Source: Stutzerimonas stutzeri
GTDB taxonomy: Bacteria > Pseudomonadota > Gammaproteobacteria > Pseudomonadales > Pseudomonadaceae
Direction of reading: 5' to 3'
Assembly (NCBI RefSeq): GCF_000935215.1
Contig: NZ_JXXD01000168.1
Location: 1 to 53,849 of the forward strand
Length of the DNA stretch: 53,849 bases
The position numbers were made by a program, and so were the translations under genes. The notes below the pieces were generated by a model, which saw nothing but the letters and a program-made list of their open reading frames with translations, was not told where the DNA came from and searched no databases. Below are positions 8,997-15,727 of the stretch, piece after piece (within the stretch, counting starts at the first letter, position 1; every line of letters begins with the position of its first letter).

Positions 8997-10199
8997 TTAC
9001 TGCTGGCCTCCGGATGTCAGGGGCATGCGCGGGTATTCGGCGCCCGGCAGGCGCTCCGTGGCGCTGAACAGCCCGAACGCTTCGGCAAGGGGCTGGAACA
9101 GCGTGCGGCTCGACTGCTCACTGTGGATTGCCTCCTGGATCAACGTCTGCATGACCTTCTCCTGCACCTTGCGCGGCAGCCCGGGATAGATCGGCAGGCA
9201 CAGGATCTTGCGACTCAACGCTCGCGAGCGTGGTTGTGGTACCTGCGGCTGCAGATGGTCGAGCGTGTCCAGCGAGGGGTAGAAGTAGCGGCGGGGGTTG
9301 ATGCCGTTCTCGTTCAGTTGCGAGCGGCAGCGCAGCAGCTGGCTTTCGTCGGCAAGGGCAACGGGAAAATAGCTGTAGTTGCACTGGGATTCGGGCTGCG
9401 GTCGTTGCAGCTCGAAATGCTCGCCGAGGCGCCGCTCGTAACGATGGCCGATCTCCGCCCGGCATTCGAAAATCAGCTCGATGTCGTCGAGTACGCACAT
9501 GCCCATCGCGGCAGAGAACTCGTTGAGCTTGGCGTTGATGCCGATGCCTTCGATCTGGTCGGTGTCGACGATGCCGAAGTTGCAGAGCAGACGGATGCGG
9601 TCGGCCAGCGCGTCGTCGTTGGTGACGATGGCGCCACCCTCGATGGTGTGAAACAGCTTGGTCGCATGGAAGCTCAGCGTGCTGATATCGCCCCAGTCGT
9701 AGACCGACCGCCCTTTGTGACGAACGCCGAACGCATGGGCGCCGTCGTAGACGACCCTCAGATTGTTTTTGCGCGCGATCTGCTCGATGCGTTCGACATC
9801 GCAAGGATTGCCGAATACATGCGTCGCGACGATGGCGGAGGTGTCGGGCTGGATATTTCGCTCGATCTGTTCCGGGTCCAGATTCCAGGTCGCCGAATCG
9901 ATGTCGGCGAAGATCGGCTTGATGCCTTCCCATTGCAGCGAGCTGGTGGTGGCGACAAAGCTGAAGGGGGTGGTGATGGCGCTGCCGGTCAATCCCAGCG
10001 CTCGATAGGCAATCTGCAGCGCGATGGTTCCGTTGTTGGTGAGGATGATGTTCCTCACCCCGAGGTAGTCCTTGAGTCGTTGCTCGAGTGCAGTCACTAA
10101 CGGTCCGTTGTTGGTGAGCCAGCCGGTGTTGTAGATCCTGTCGATGTAAGCCTTGAACTTGTTTTTGCTGCCCAGGTACGACTTGGTCACGTTGATCAT
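8997..10199 (-). CDS. DegT/DnrJ/EryC1/StrS-family sugar aminotransferase
   Basis: 400 residues. This PLP-dependent family aminates keto-sugars bound to nucleotides. Visible markers are the phosphate-binding start LTNNGTIALQIAYRALGLTG (53-72), TPFSFVATTSS (77-87), the cofactor aspartate in YDGAHAFG (Asp152) and the Schiff-base lysine in FHATKLFHTIEGG (Lys181). It starts with ATG at 10199 behind AAGGAAATCACC. No nucleotide-sugar dehydratase that would make the keto substrate is visible in the window, so that step must be encoded elsewhere or beyond the left edge. The product would be an amino sugar for the polymer. The C-terminal 40 residues are longer and more variable than usual for the family. 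Confidence 0.92.
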   Translation of the reverse strand: MINVTKSYLGSKNKFKAYIDRIYNTGWLTNNGPLVTALEQRLKDYLGVRNIILTNNGTIALQIAYRALGLTGSAITTPFSFVATTSSLQWEGIKPIFADIDSATWNLDPEQIERNIQPDTSAIVATHVFGNPCDVERIEQIARKNNLRVVYDGAHAFGVRHKGRSVYDWGDISTLSFHATKLFHTIEGGAIVTNDDALADRIRLLCNFGIVDTDQIEGIGINAKLNEFSAAMGMCVLDDIELIFECRAEIGHRYERRLGEHFELQRPQPESQCNYSYFPVALADESQLLRCRSQLNENGINPRRYFYPSLDTLDHLQPQVPQPRSRALSRKILCLPIYPGLPRKVQEKVMQTLIQEAIHSEQSSRTLFQPLAEAFGLFSATERLPGAEYPRMPLTSGGQQ

Positions 10200-10274
10200 G
10201 GTGATTTCCTTATCGAAGCTCAGCCGCCCCCGAATGGCATTCGGGGGGTATCGCTGGGTGCTACAGATGCGCGC

Positions 10275-11048
10275 TCAGACAGGTTGATGCGCGCCGATTG
10301 CGCTGGCCTGCCGTGCCCTGCGTTGGTTGTGCCTGAGGATCATTCGAGTCATCAGGCTGCCGGCGTGGGGATCGCCGTAGTGGAAGATGGCGGTAGCGCG
10401 CAGCTGCGCCGGATCACAAGGCTCGTTGGCATGCAGGGATCGATAACCCCAGAACAGGTAGAGATTGCCCGGTACCAGCTGCAGGCGCTGTGGCTTGAGC
10501 AGCCCGAGGCCTATCGCGCAGCTAATCAGTTTGCGGCTCAACTTGTTCTGCAGCAGTGCTTTCTCCACCACGTTGACCAGCACGTACTTGCGAAGCTTGC
10601 GCAGGTTGGGAAACACCAGCAGGTCGCCGCGCTGGTCGCCGTCCTGCGGGATTTCCACAGGTAGCAATGCCGTTACCAGAGAAGCGTCGTAGTGGAAGCA
10701 GTTCGACTCCTTGCGTCCTGTCTGCCCCTGCACGCATCGCATCACCAGGTAGATGCGCTTGCTTGGCGCCGCCTTGCCCGCGCCGAGCTGGTAAACGTCG
10801 TCCAGCAGCGACTGGAACTCCGGCGCGCTGCTCAACGTGGCAAGTAACGAGCCCGCTACCTGTTCACCGTCGTGATGAGCGAAATATTCCCCGTGATGCT
10901 GTCGAGCCTGCTCGTGAACCTGCTCGCGCAGTTGAGTTAGTTGCAGATTGTTCAAGTAGCCGGGTATGCAGGCGTAGCCATTCTGATTGATATCCCGCGC
11001 AATCAATGCCTTGTCCTGATCTTCCGTTCCATAAAAGATTGTTGACAC
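10275..11048 (-). CDS. Probable 2OG-Fe(II) oxygenase (phytanoyl-CoA dioxygenase-like)
   Basis: 257 residues, first gene of the exopolysaccharide operon. The start is GTG at 11048 with GGGAG about 8 bp upstream. The arrangement fits a double-stranded beta-helix iron oxygenase: NCFHYDASLVTALLP gives the His119-x-Asp121 iron pair, SLHANEPCDP gives the distal His206, and LRATAIFHYGDPH gives Arg217, where the 2-oxoglutarate-binding arginine is expected about ten residues after the distal histidine. No signal peptide is present, so it is probably cytoplasmic. The family hydroxylates small molecules, but nothing here identifies the substrate; a sugar, lipid carrier or substituent of the polymer are all possible. 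I assign the fold from motif spacing only, hence moderate confidence. Confidence 0.6.
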   Translation of the reverse strand: MSTIFYGTEDQDKALIARDINQNGYACIPGYLNNLQLTQLREQVHEQARQHHGEYFAHHDGEQVAGSLLATLSSAPEFQSLLDDVYQLGAGKAAPSKRIYLVMRCVQGQTGRKESNCFHYDASLVTALLPVEIPQDGDQRGDLLVFPNLRKLRKYVLVNVVEKALLQNKLSRKLISCAIGLGLLKPQRLQLVPGNLYLFWGYRSLHANEPCDPAQLRATAIFHYGDPHAGSLMTRMILRHNQRRARQASAIGAHQPV

Positions 11049-11224
11049 TGTAGTTCTCCCTGCGCAAAGACGAGGCGAAACGGTTTGTCGAGCCGCAGCT
11101 ACTACACGCTGCTGCTGATCGGCGTCCTGGGTGGGAATAAAGAATTACGGCGTAATGCCTGGGCAGTAGGCTTTTAGCCTGTGACGAAAGTTAATGCCGA
11201 TCTAAAATATTCTTTTATTTAGAC

Positions 11225-11258
11225 AAAGCTACCGCCATCGACTTATTTACATGTCGAT
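11225..11258 (-). promoter_or_regulatory. ops-like RfaH loading site with preceding inverted repeat
   Basis: On the minus strand the leader reads GGCGGTAGCTTT from 11236 down to 11225. The first eight bases equal the invariant core of the enterobacterial ops element (GGCGGTAG), and positions 9 and 11 (C, T) also fit the E. coli form. Directly upstream is an inverted repeat ATCGAC (11258-11253) and GTCGAT (11242-11237) with a 10-base loop. The site is 177 bases before the GTG of the first operon gene, which is the usual placement for ops in a long untranslated leader. The operon encodes an RfaH homologue. The same octamer occurs by chance inside genes elsewhere in this window (10389, 23024 and 35910 on the plus strand), so the call rests on position and context. 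Confidence 0.55.
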
Positions 11259-11398
11259 TTGAATAGCTTGTACGTATTCCCCGTCATCTGCGATCGGCTA
11301 ACGTCCGCGTGTGACCTTGAGAGAATCAGGCATGGCTACCGCACTCCGGGCACTCTGCGAGCCCCGACTCTCTCAATGATTATGGCGAACGAGCCCGC

Positions 11399-11418
11399 AT
11401 CGCTTTACTAAAAGCGAT
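11399..11418. repeat. Perfect 8-bp inverted repeat in exopolysaccharide leader region
   Basis: ATCGCTTT-acta-AAAGCGAT, a perfect 8-bp stem with a 4-base loop. It lies about 350 bp upstream of the first operon gene and could be an operator or an RNA hairpin at the transcript start. There is no U-tract on either side, which argues against an intrinsic terminator. Confidence 0.5.
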
Positions 11419-11884
11419 ACTAATCAGGCAGGGGGTTTAACTCTTGCGCCGCAAAACTTGACCTGTCCAGTTGGTCTTAAACTGCTCTGCAACGTATTGC
11501 TCCCTGTTGCGAATAGATATCCGTCATAACGTGAACCAAGTCAAGCTAGGGAGCCAAAAAAAAGTTGTGGGTGAAGGTTGCGAGGTGTTTATGAGAGCCA
11601 AATTATTGAGTTGAAAAGAGTTTTGTTTTTGACGCTGGCTGGCCTAGCGCTATCATGAAAGGTTATAGCGAATGTGGTAATTAGCTCTAAGCTGAATAAA
11701 CCATCTGCTCCTTTGCTGGCCATAAATGACGTATGCATAAACAAAGGGAATATTATTCCGACTATGCTGAGCAACTATTCGGATAAAGAGTTAATTCTAC
11801 GGACCCGTTGTTACAAGACGCGGCTGACTGGCCGAAAGAGGGGGGTGCTTGTCTGTACGTGACAGAAAAGACGCGCAAACGAAG

Positions 11885-11910
11885 AAGGCCACTCGTCTGA
11901 GTGGCCTTTT
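11885..11910 (-). terminator. Terminator of first tRNA-fMet gene
   Basis: Perfect 10-bp stem AAGGCCACTC / GAGTGGCCTT with loop GTCT, immediately downstream of the tRNA 3' end on the minus strand. The tail after the hairpin (CTTCTTCGTTT) is only moderately U-rich. Reading plus-ward it is followed by TTTT, so it may also work in that direction. Confidence 0.75.
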
Positions 11911-11917
11911 CGTGATT

Positions 11918-11994
<77 letters not shown>

Positions 11995-12006
11995 TCTGTG
12001 GGGCGC

Positions 12007-12034
12007 ATTCTACAGCCCGGTTACCCGTTGTCAA
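12007..12034 (-). promoter_or_regulatory. Sigma-70 promoter of tRNA-fMet copy 1
   Basis: On the minus strand TTGACA (12034-12029), a 16-base spacer, then TAGAAT (12012-12007), 12 bp before the tRNA 5' end. It is near consensus, and a GC-rich stretch (GCGCCCC) follows the -10 box, as in stable-RNA promoters under stringent control. Confidence 0.85.
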
Positions 12035-12131
12035 TCAAAAGGAAGGAAAAAAGCGTATTTCATTCAAAAGGTTAGCGATTCATGCGAGGTCTGGTGCCAA
12101 CACGAGCGCCTCAGAGTTTTGCGCGCACAAA

Positions 12132-12159
12132 AAAAGGCCACTCATCTGAGTGGCCTTTT
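12132..12159 (-). terminator. Terminator of second tRNA-fMet gene
   Basis: Perfect stem AAAAGGCCACTC / GAGTGGCCTTTT with loop ATCT, just downstream of the tRNA on the minus strand and followed there by a run of T. It differs from the copy-1 hairpin by one loop base, so hairpin and tRNA were duplicated together. Confidence 0.85.
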
Positions 12160-12163
12160 AAAT

Positions 12164-12240
<77 letters not shown>

Positions 12241-12246
12241 ACGCGC

Positions 12247-12274
12247 ATTCTACAGCTTTGAACGCGGCTGTCAC
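12247..12274 (-). promoter_or_regulatory. Sigma-70 promoter of tRNA-fMet copy 2
   Basis: On the minus strand GTGACA (12274-12269), 16-base spacer, TAGAAT (12252-12247), then GCGCGT before the tRNA 5' end. It has the same layout as the promoter of copy 1, with one change in the -35 box. Confidence 0.8.
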
Positions 12275-12305
12275 GGGTTTATTTGAAATCAGATGGAAAT
12301 ACCGG

Positions 12306-12488
12306 TCAGGCGTGCCATGAGGGCAGGGTGCCGGGAGCTGTTGGCTGGTGTGGCAGACACTGTTTGATTGCCGGGCGAGCCTGCGGCAGGTGATGGCGAC
12401 GAGCGATTCTCATCATGCCCCAGAGCATGGAGAGCGCTACCGACAGCCAACCCAGGATCATCATCAGGAGTATCAGCGCAGGTTCCAT
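12306..12488 (-). CDS. Small single-pass membrane protein
   Basis: 60 residues from the ATG at 12488, which has GAGGAAG about 9 bp upstream. MEPALILLMMILGWLSVALSM is a strong N-terminal membrane helix, followed by a basic tail (MMRIARRHHL, then a Pro/His-rich end), giving a probable Nout-Cin topology. I do not recognise a family. It lies on the minus strand between the tRNA genes and the plus-strand small exported protein genes, with no operon partner. A longer frame upstream of 12488 is open but lacks a start signal. Confidence 0.55.
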   Translation of the reverse strand: MEPALILLMMILGWLSVALSMLWGMMRIARRHHLPQARPAIKQCLPHQPTAPGTLPSWHA

Positions 12489-12639
12489 CTGGAGCTTCCT
12501 CTTTGAATCCAATATTCGTCCTTGTGGTTGTGACCCCGCGCGCTGAAAGCGGTTCCGGCATGCCATCGGTCGCTCGCCAGCGCACTCCTTGGAATCGCCG
12601 CTGCCTAAGTATCAAGTGGATGAAGCGGAGGTGTCGGAC

Positions 12640-12960
12640 ATGCGTATTCAGCTTGGTGTGCTGGTTGCAGCGCTTGCTTTAACAGTCAGCGCGCAGGATC
12701 TGGAACTACCGTTCGCTGACATCCCGTTGGCTCAGAACACGGGCGCGGCGGATCGCGGCGCCGCCGGCAATGGCTCGATGGGCATTGGCGGCGGTATCGA
12801 CTATCTGGAGGATGACCAGGTCCAGTCTGAGTCAGGTGACGCATCCTCCAAGAAGCCAGCGGCGGAGCAGTACGACGACACGGCCGAACCCGGCCATGGT
12901 GGCAATGAGACCGACATGGAGCACCGTCGCCGTCCCAAATTGGAAAGACGTAGTGATTAA
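12640..12960 (+). CDS. Small exported protein of unknown function
   Basis: 106 residues. The ATG at 12640 is chosen because GGAGGTG lies 8 bp upstream and because MRIQLGVLVAALALTVSAQDL is then a clean Sec signal peptide. The mature part is short, hydrophilic and acidic (LPFADIPLAQN, a Gly-rich MGIGGGIDYLEDD, then Lys/Glu/Asp-rich) and ends in a basic HRRRPKLERR tail. No domain recognised and no cysteines in the mature part. It lies 31 bp upstream of another small exported protein gene, so the two are probably cotranscribed. Confidence 0.65.
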   Translation: MRIQLGVLVAALALTVSAQDLELPFADIPLAQNTGAADRGAAGNGSMGIGGGIDYLEDDQVQSESGDASSKKPAAEQYDDTAEPGHGGNETDMEHRRRPKLERRSD

Positions 12961-12988
12961 CGCAGTCGTTCATCGATAGGAGGTAGCC

Positions 12989-13288
12989 ATGAATCGGGCA
13001 CTCACAGCGGTAACAGTATTGCTTCTGGCGGGTTCTGCGGGGGCGTACGCCGGTTCGGCGGAGAACGCCGATGACACCCGTCGTCCGGGAGCTGCAAACG
13101 AAAGCTCAGTTGAATCGAGCGAGCGTTCCGACCAGCACAGCGAAAAGTCGGAAGGCCATGACAGTCGGGACCACAAGGCGCAGCAGGGCAGTGACCTGGG
13201 CACCATGGGAACGGGTAATACCGGAACCACAGGCGGCATGGGTGCTACCACGGGAACCGACACCATTGGTGGGACCATCGAAGAATAG
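12989..13288 (+). CDS. Small exported Gly/Thr-rich protein of unknown function
   Basis: 99 residues. ATAGGAGGTAGCC precedes the ATG, a strong ribosome-binding site. The N-terminus MNRALTAVTVLLLAGSAGAYA is a signal peptide. The mature protein is low-complexity: a Ser/Glu/Asp/His-rich first half (SSERSDQHSEKSEGHDSR) and a C-terminal half of Gly-Thr-Met repeats (GTMGTGNTGTTGGMG). It looks disordered and periplasmic or secreted. It shares signal-peptide-plus-low-complexity design with the gene 28 bp upstream. No family assignment. Confidence 0.65.
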   Translation: MNRALTAVTVLLLAGSAGAYAGSAENADDTRRPGAANESSVESSERSDQHSEKSEGHDSRDHKAQQGSDLGTMGTGNTGTTGGMGATTGTDTIGGTIEE

Positions 13289-13367
13289 CCCGCTACCGGC
13301 CACGCAACATTCATAAAGGAGTCAGGCATCCGTACAATGCCCAACTTTCAACATCTATTGGCTTGGT

Positions 13368-14342
13368 ATGCAGATCGCTTTGGCGCCCATGGAGGGGCTG
13401 GTCGACGAAATCCTTCGCGACGTTCTGACTCGGATGGGTGGTGTCGACTGGTGCGTCACCGAGTTCATCCGAGTCTCTGATCGTCTGCTGCCGCAAAGCA
13501 GCTTTCGCAAACTTGCACCCGAATTGCAGGCTGGCGCCGTTACTCGCGCCGGAACCCCTGTGCGCGTTCAATTATTGGGCTCCGATCCTGCCTGTCTGGC
13601 TGATAACGCTGCCTATGCCTGCTCACTGGGTGCGCCTGCTATCGATTTGAATTTCGGCTGCCCGGCCAAGACGGTAAACAAATCGCGCGGTGGGGCCATC
13701 CTGCTCAGGGAGCCTGATTTGCTGCACGCCATTCTCTGTGAGGTACGGCGAACTGTGCCGGCGCACATCCCGGTCACCGCCAAGATGCGCCTGGGTTTCG
13801 ACAGCCCGGACGGTGCACTCGATTGCGCTCGGGCGCTGGTGGACGGCGGGGCGGGTCAGTTGGTGGTGCATGCGCGAACGAAGGTCGAAGGCTACAAGCC
13901 GCCGGCGCATTGGGAATGGGTGGCTCGCGTGCAGGAAGTGGTCGCGGTGCCGGTGTACGCCAATGGCGATATCTGGTCGCTGGAAGATTGGCGTCGCTGT
14001 CGAGAAGTCAGCGGTGCGGAGAATATTATGCTGGGCCGCGGCCTGGTTTCGCGGCCAGACCTGGCACGGCAGATCGCCGCCGCTGAACAGGGGCAAGGCA
14101 TCGCCGAGATGAGCTGGGCAGAGTTTCAACCCACGCTGGTGGACTTCTGGCAGCAGGCGCGGGGCAAGATCGCACCACGCTATGCGCCCGGCAGACTGAA
14201 GCAGTGGCTGGCCTTGCTTACGCGCAACTACCCCGAGGCGGTGGCGCTGTTCGCCGCACTGCGCCGGGAGAACGATTGCGCGCGGATCGACGCGATGCTC
14301 GGCGTCGATACCGTCGGTATTCCGGTGGCGGCGCTGGGTTAG
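13368..14342 (+). CDS. dusC: tRNA-dihydrouridine(16) synthase DusC
   Basis: 324 residues, a full-length Dus protein. The FMN-dependent enzyme reduces uridine to dihydrouridine in the tRNA D-loop. Markers are the N-terminal [38 protein letters not shown] with the catalytic cysteine (FGCPAKTVN), [20 protein letters not shown] and the FMN-phosphate-binding ANGDIW and [10 protein letters not shown]. The MEGLVD start and VNKSRGGA sequence are of the DusC subgroup, which acts on U16. The gene stands alone on the plus strand, converging with a short-chain dehydrogenase gene 5 bp away. The ribosome-binding site is weak (TTGGCTTGGT). Confidence 0.93.
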   Translation: MQIALAPMEGLVDEILRDVLTRMGGVDWCVTEFIRVSDRLLPQSSFRKLAPELQAGAVTRAGTPVRVQLLGSDPACLADNAAYACSLGAPAIDLNFGCPAKTVNKSRGGAILLREPDLLHAILCEVRRTVPAHIPVTAKMRLGFDSPDGALDCARALVDGGAGQLVVHARTKVEGYKPPAHWEWVARVQEVVAVPVYANGDIWSLEDWRRCREVSGAENIMLGRGLVSRPDLARQIAAAEQGQGIAEMSWAEFQPTLVDFWQQARGKIAPRYAPGRLKQWLALLTRNYPEAVALFAALRRENDCARIDAMLGVDTVGIPVAALG

Positions 14343-14347
14343 GCCGA

Positions 14348-15094
14348 TCAGCGTCCGCCGCTGACGTCCAGCAACGCGCCGGTGGTATAGCTGGCGTGCT
14401 CACTGGCGAGCCAGAGTATGGCTTCGGCAACTTCCTCGGCTTTCCCGCCGCGCCCCATGGGCACGCTTGCCTTGACCCGCTCGATGCGATCCGGCTCGCC
14501 CCCGCTGGCGTGAATCTCGGTATCGATCACGCCGGGTCGTACCGCATTCACCCGAATGCCTTCGCCGGCCACTTCCCTGGCCAGCCCGACCGTCATGCTG
14601 TCGATGGCGCCCTTGGCCGCGGCATAGTCGATGTACTCCCCAGGCGCGCCAAGTTGCGCGGCGATCGAGGACAGGTTGATGATCGAACCACCCTGGCCGC
14701 CATGCTGATTGGACATGCGCTTGATCGCCTCGCGCGCACATAGAAAGCTGCCGATGACATTGGCACCGAGCACGCGCGTCCAGCGGGCGGCGTCCATCTG
14801 CTCCAGGCGCATCTGCTGTTCGAGCATGCCGGCGTTGTTGACCAGCACATCGAGGCGGCCGAACTCGCGATCAATCATCTCGAACATCTGCACCACCTGA
14901 CCCTCGTCGGCGACATCAGCCTTGACCGTGATTGCCGATACGCCCGCAGCGTGGACCTGTTCGAGCACCTGTTTCACCGCGTCTTCGCGTTGGTGATAAT
15001 TGAGGCACAGTGCGTAGCCCTGGTGGGCCGCCAGCCGGGCAGTGGCGGCGCCGATACCACGACTGGCACCTGTGATCAGCATGACTCTGGACAT
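14348..15094 (-). CDS. Short-chain dehydrogenase/reductase (SDR), glucose-1-dehydrogenase-like
   Basis: 248 residues from the ATG at 15094, chosen because GAGAGG lies 8 bp upstream. A classical SDR: the Rossmann NAD(P) motif is TGASRGIGAATARL near residue 7, followed by NNAGML (about 86), the catalytic Ser in INLSSIAAQ and the Tyr-x3-Lys pair in YIDYAAAKGAIDS (about 157). The C-terminus has GVIDTEIHASGGEPDR and the usual GALLDVSGGR end. The protein resembles annotated sugar or 3-oxoacyl reductases, but the substrate cannot be told from sequence. It is a single gene divergent from ibpA. Confidence 0.88.
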   Translation of the reverse strand: MSRVMLITGASRGIGAATARLAAHQGYALCLNYHQREDAVKQVLEQVHAAGVSAITVKADVADEGQVVQMFEMIDREFGRLDVLVNNAGMLEQQMRLEQMDAARWTRVLGANVIGSFLCAREAIKRMSNQHGGQGGSIINLSSIAAQLGAPGEYIDYAAAKGAIDSMTVGLAREVAGEGIRVNAVRPGVIDTEIHASGGEPDRIERVKASVPMGRGGKAEEVAEAILWLASEHASYTTGALLDVSGGR

Positions 15095-15130
15095 GGTGTT
15101 ACCTCTCGTCGGCAGGCTCATTTTCTGTGC

Positions 15131-15158
15131 CTTGAAATCTGCATAACGGTTCCTATCT
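15131..15158 (+). promoter_or_regulatory. Sigma-32 (heat-shock) promoter of ibpA
   Basis: CTTGAAA (15131-15137), a 14-base spacer, then CCTATCT (15152-15158). The -35 matches the RpoH consensus exactly, and the -10 resembles CCCCATNT. Transcription would start near 15165, leaving an untranslated leader of about 59 bases. Confidence 0.7.
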
Positions 15159-15164
15159 AGGGCT

Positions 15165-15223
15165 CAGCGGGATGCCGAAGTCGGGTCCCGCCAGTTTCAA
15201 CTCGCTGATTCAGGAGGTTTATC
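15165..15223 (+). promoter_or_regulatory. Possible ROSE-like RNA thermometer in ibpA leader
   Basis: The short leader has a hairpin GCGGGA/TCCCGC (15167-15191). A second, weak hairpin has CTCGCT (15201-15206) pairing with AGGAG of the Shine-Dalgarno (15212-15216) across a 5-base loop, leaving a bulged G. A bulged UYGCU facing the Shine-Dalgarno is the hallmark of ROSE elements, which control many small heat-shock genes. The element is shorter than typical ROSE leaders, so this is a suggestion. Confidence 0.4.
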
Positions 15224-15670
15224 ATGAGTTCGTTTCCCATGGCCCCTCTGTTCCGGCAATCCGTGGGCTTCGATCGTTTCAATGACCTGTTCGAGTCCGC
15301 GCTGCGCAACGACACCGGCAGCTCGTATCCACCCTATAACATCGAGAAACACGGTGACGACCAGTATCGAATCGTGGTCGCAGCCGCCGGCTTCGAGGAG
15401 TCCGACCTCGATCTGCAGGTCGAGCGCAGCGTGCTGACCATCAGTGGCGGGCCGCGCGAAAGCGAGGCCGAGAATGTCACCTATCTGCATCAGGGCATCG
15501 CTCAGCGGGCGTTCAAGTTGTCGTTCCGGCTAGCCGACCACATCGAGGTGAAAGGCGCTGCGCTGAACAGTGGCCTGCTCAACATCGACCTGGTGCGCGT
15601 GGTGCCGGAAGAGGCCAAGCCCAAGCGCATCCCCATCAATGCCGATCAACGGCCCGCGCTGGAGGGTTGA
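15224..15670 (+). CDS. ibpA: Small heat-shock protein, IbpA/Hsp20 family
   Basis: 148 residues. The alpha-crystallin domain runs from about residue 32 to 125: YPPYNIEKHGDDQYRIVVAAAGF, DLDLQVERSVLTISGG and FKLSFRLADHIEVKGAALNSGLLNIDL, with the conserved (A/G)-x-L-x-x-G-L-L block. The N-terminus FRQSVGFDRFNDLFESAL is characteristic of IbpA. The C-terminal KRIPIN is the I-x-I type oligomerisation tail. The protein holds denatured proteins in a refoldable state for the DnaK and ClpB systems. Regulation looks layered: a sigma-32 promoter and a possible thermometer in the leader. AGGAGG lies 6 bp before the ATG, and a terminator follows. Confidence 0.95.
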   Translation: MSSFPMAPLFRQSVGFDRFNDLFESALRNDTGSSYPPYNIEKHGDDQYRIVVAAAGFEESDLDLQVERSVLTISGGPRESEAENVTYLHQGIAQRAFKLSFRLADHIEVKGAALNSGLLNIDLVRVVPEEAKPKRIPINADQRPALEG

Positions 15671-15684
15671 TCTGCAAGGAAGAG

Positions 15685-15710
15685 AAGGGCGCCATAGGGC
15701 GCCCTTTCTT
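15685..15710 (+). terminator. Intrinsic terminator after ibpA
   Basis: AAGGGCGCC-atag-GGCGCCCTT followed by TCTT, just behind the ibpA stop and ahead of the convergent LysR gene. The AAGAG on the other side means it may also end transcripts from the LysR gene. Confidence 0.85.
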
Positions 15711-15727
15711 GTAGTTGTCTCGTCTGG

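Larger units (their letters stand above)
11049..11917. other. 869-bp non-coding region: exopolysaccharide operon leader and AT-rich upstream tract
   Basis: No convincing gene. From 11049 to about 11260 it is the minus-strand leader of the exopolysaccharide operon, with the ops-like element, a 13-bp palindrome ATTACGgCGTAAT (11144-11156) and a small hairpin AGGCTaaaAGCCT. From about 11300 to 11420 there are further inverted repeats. From about 11500 to 11800 base composition falls well below the rest of the window, with A/T runs. Two opposite open frames of about 60 codons here have no ribosome-binding site or family character and are probably chance. The tract ends at the terminator of the first tRNA-fMet gene. 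The operon promoter is expected between 11260 and 11550 but I could not pick it out with confidence. Confidence 0.6.

Noticed and set aside
11450-11550. Sigma-54 promoter for the exopolysaccharide operon
   Set aside because: A GGGAGCAATACGTTGC string on the minus strand resembles it, but the GG-to-GC spacing is off by at least one base, so I did not call it.
11589-11862. Two short open frames of about 60 codons on opposite strands in the AT-rich tract
   Set aside because: No ribosome-binding site, no family character, and they overlap each other; low GC alone explains the frames as chance.
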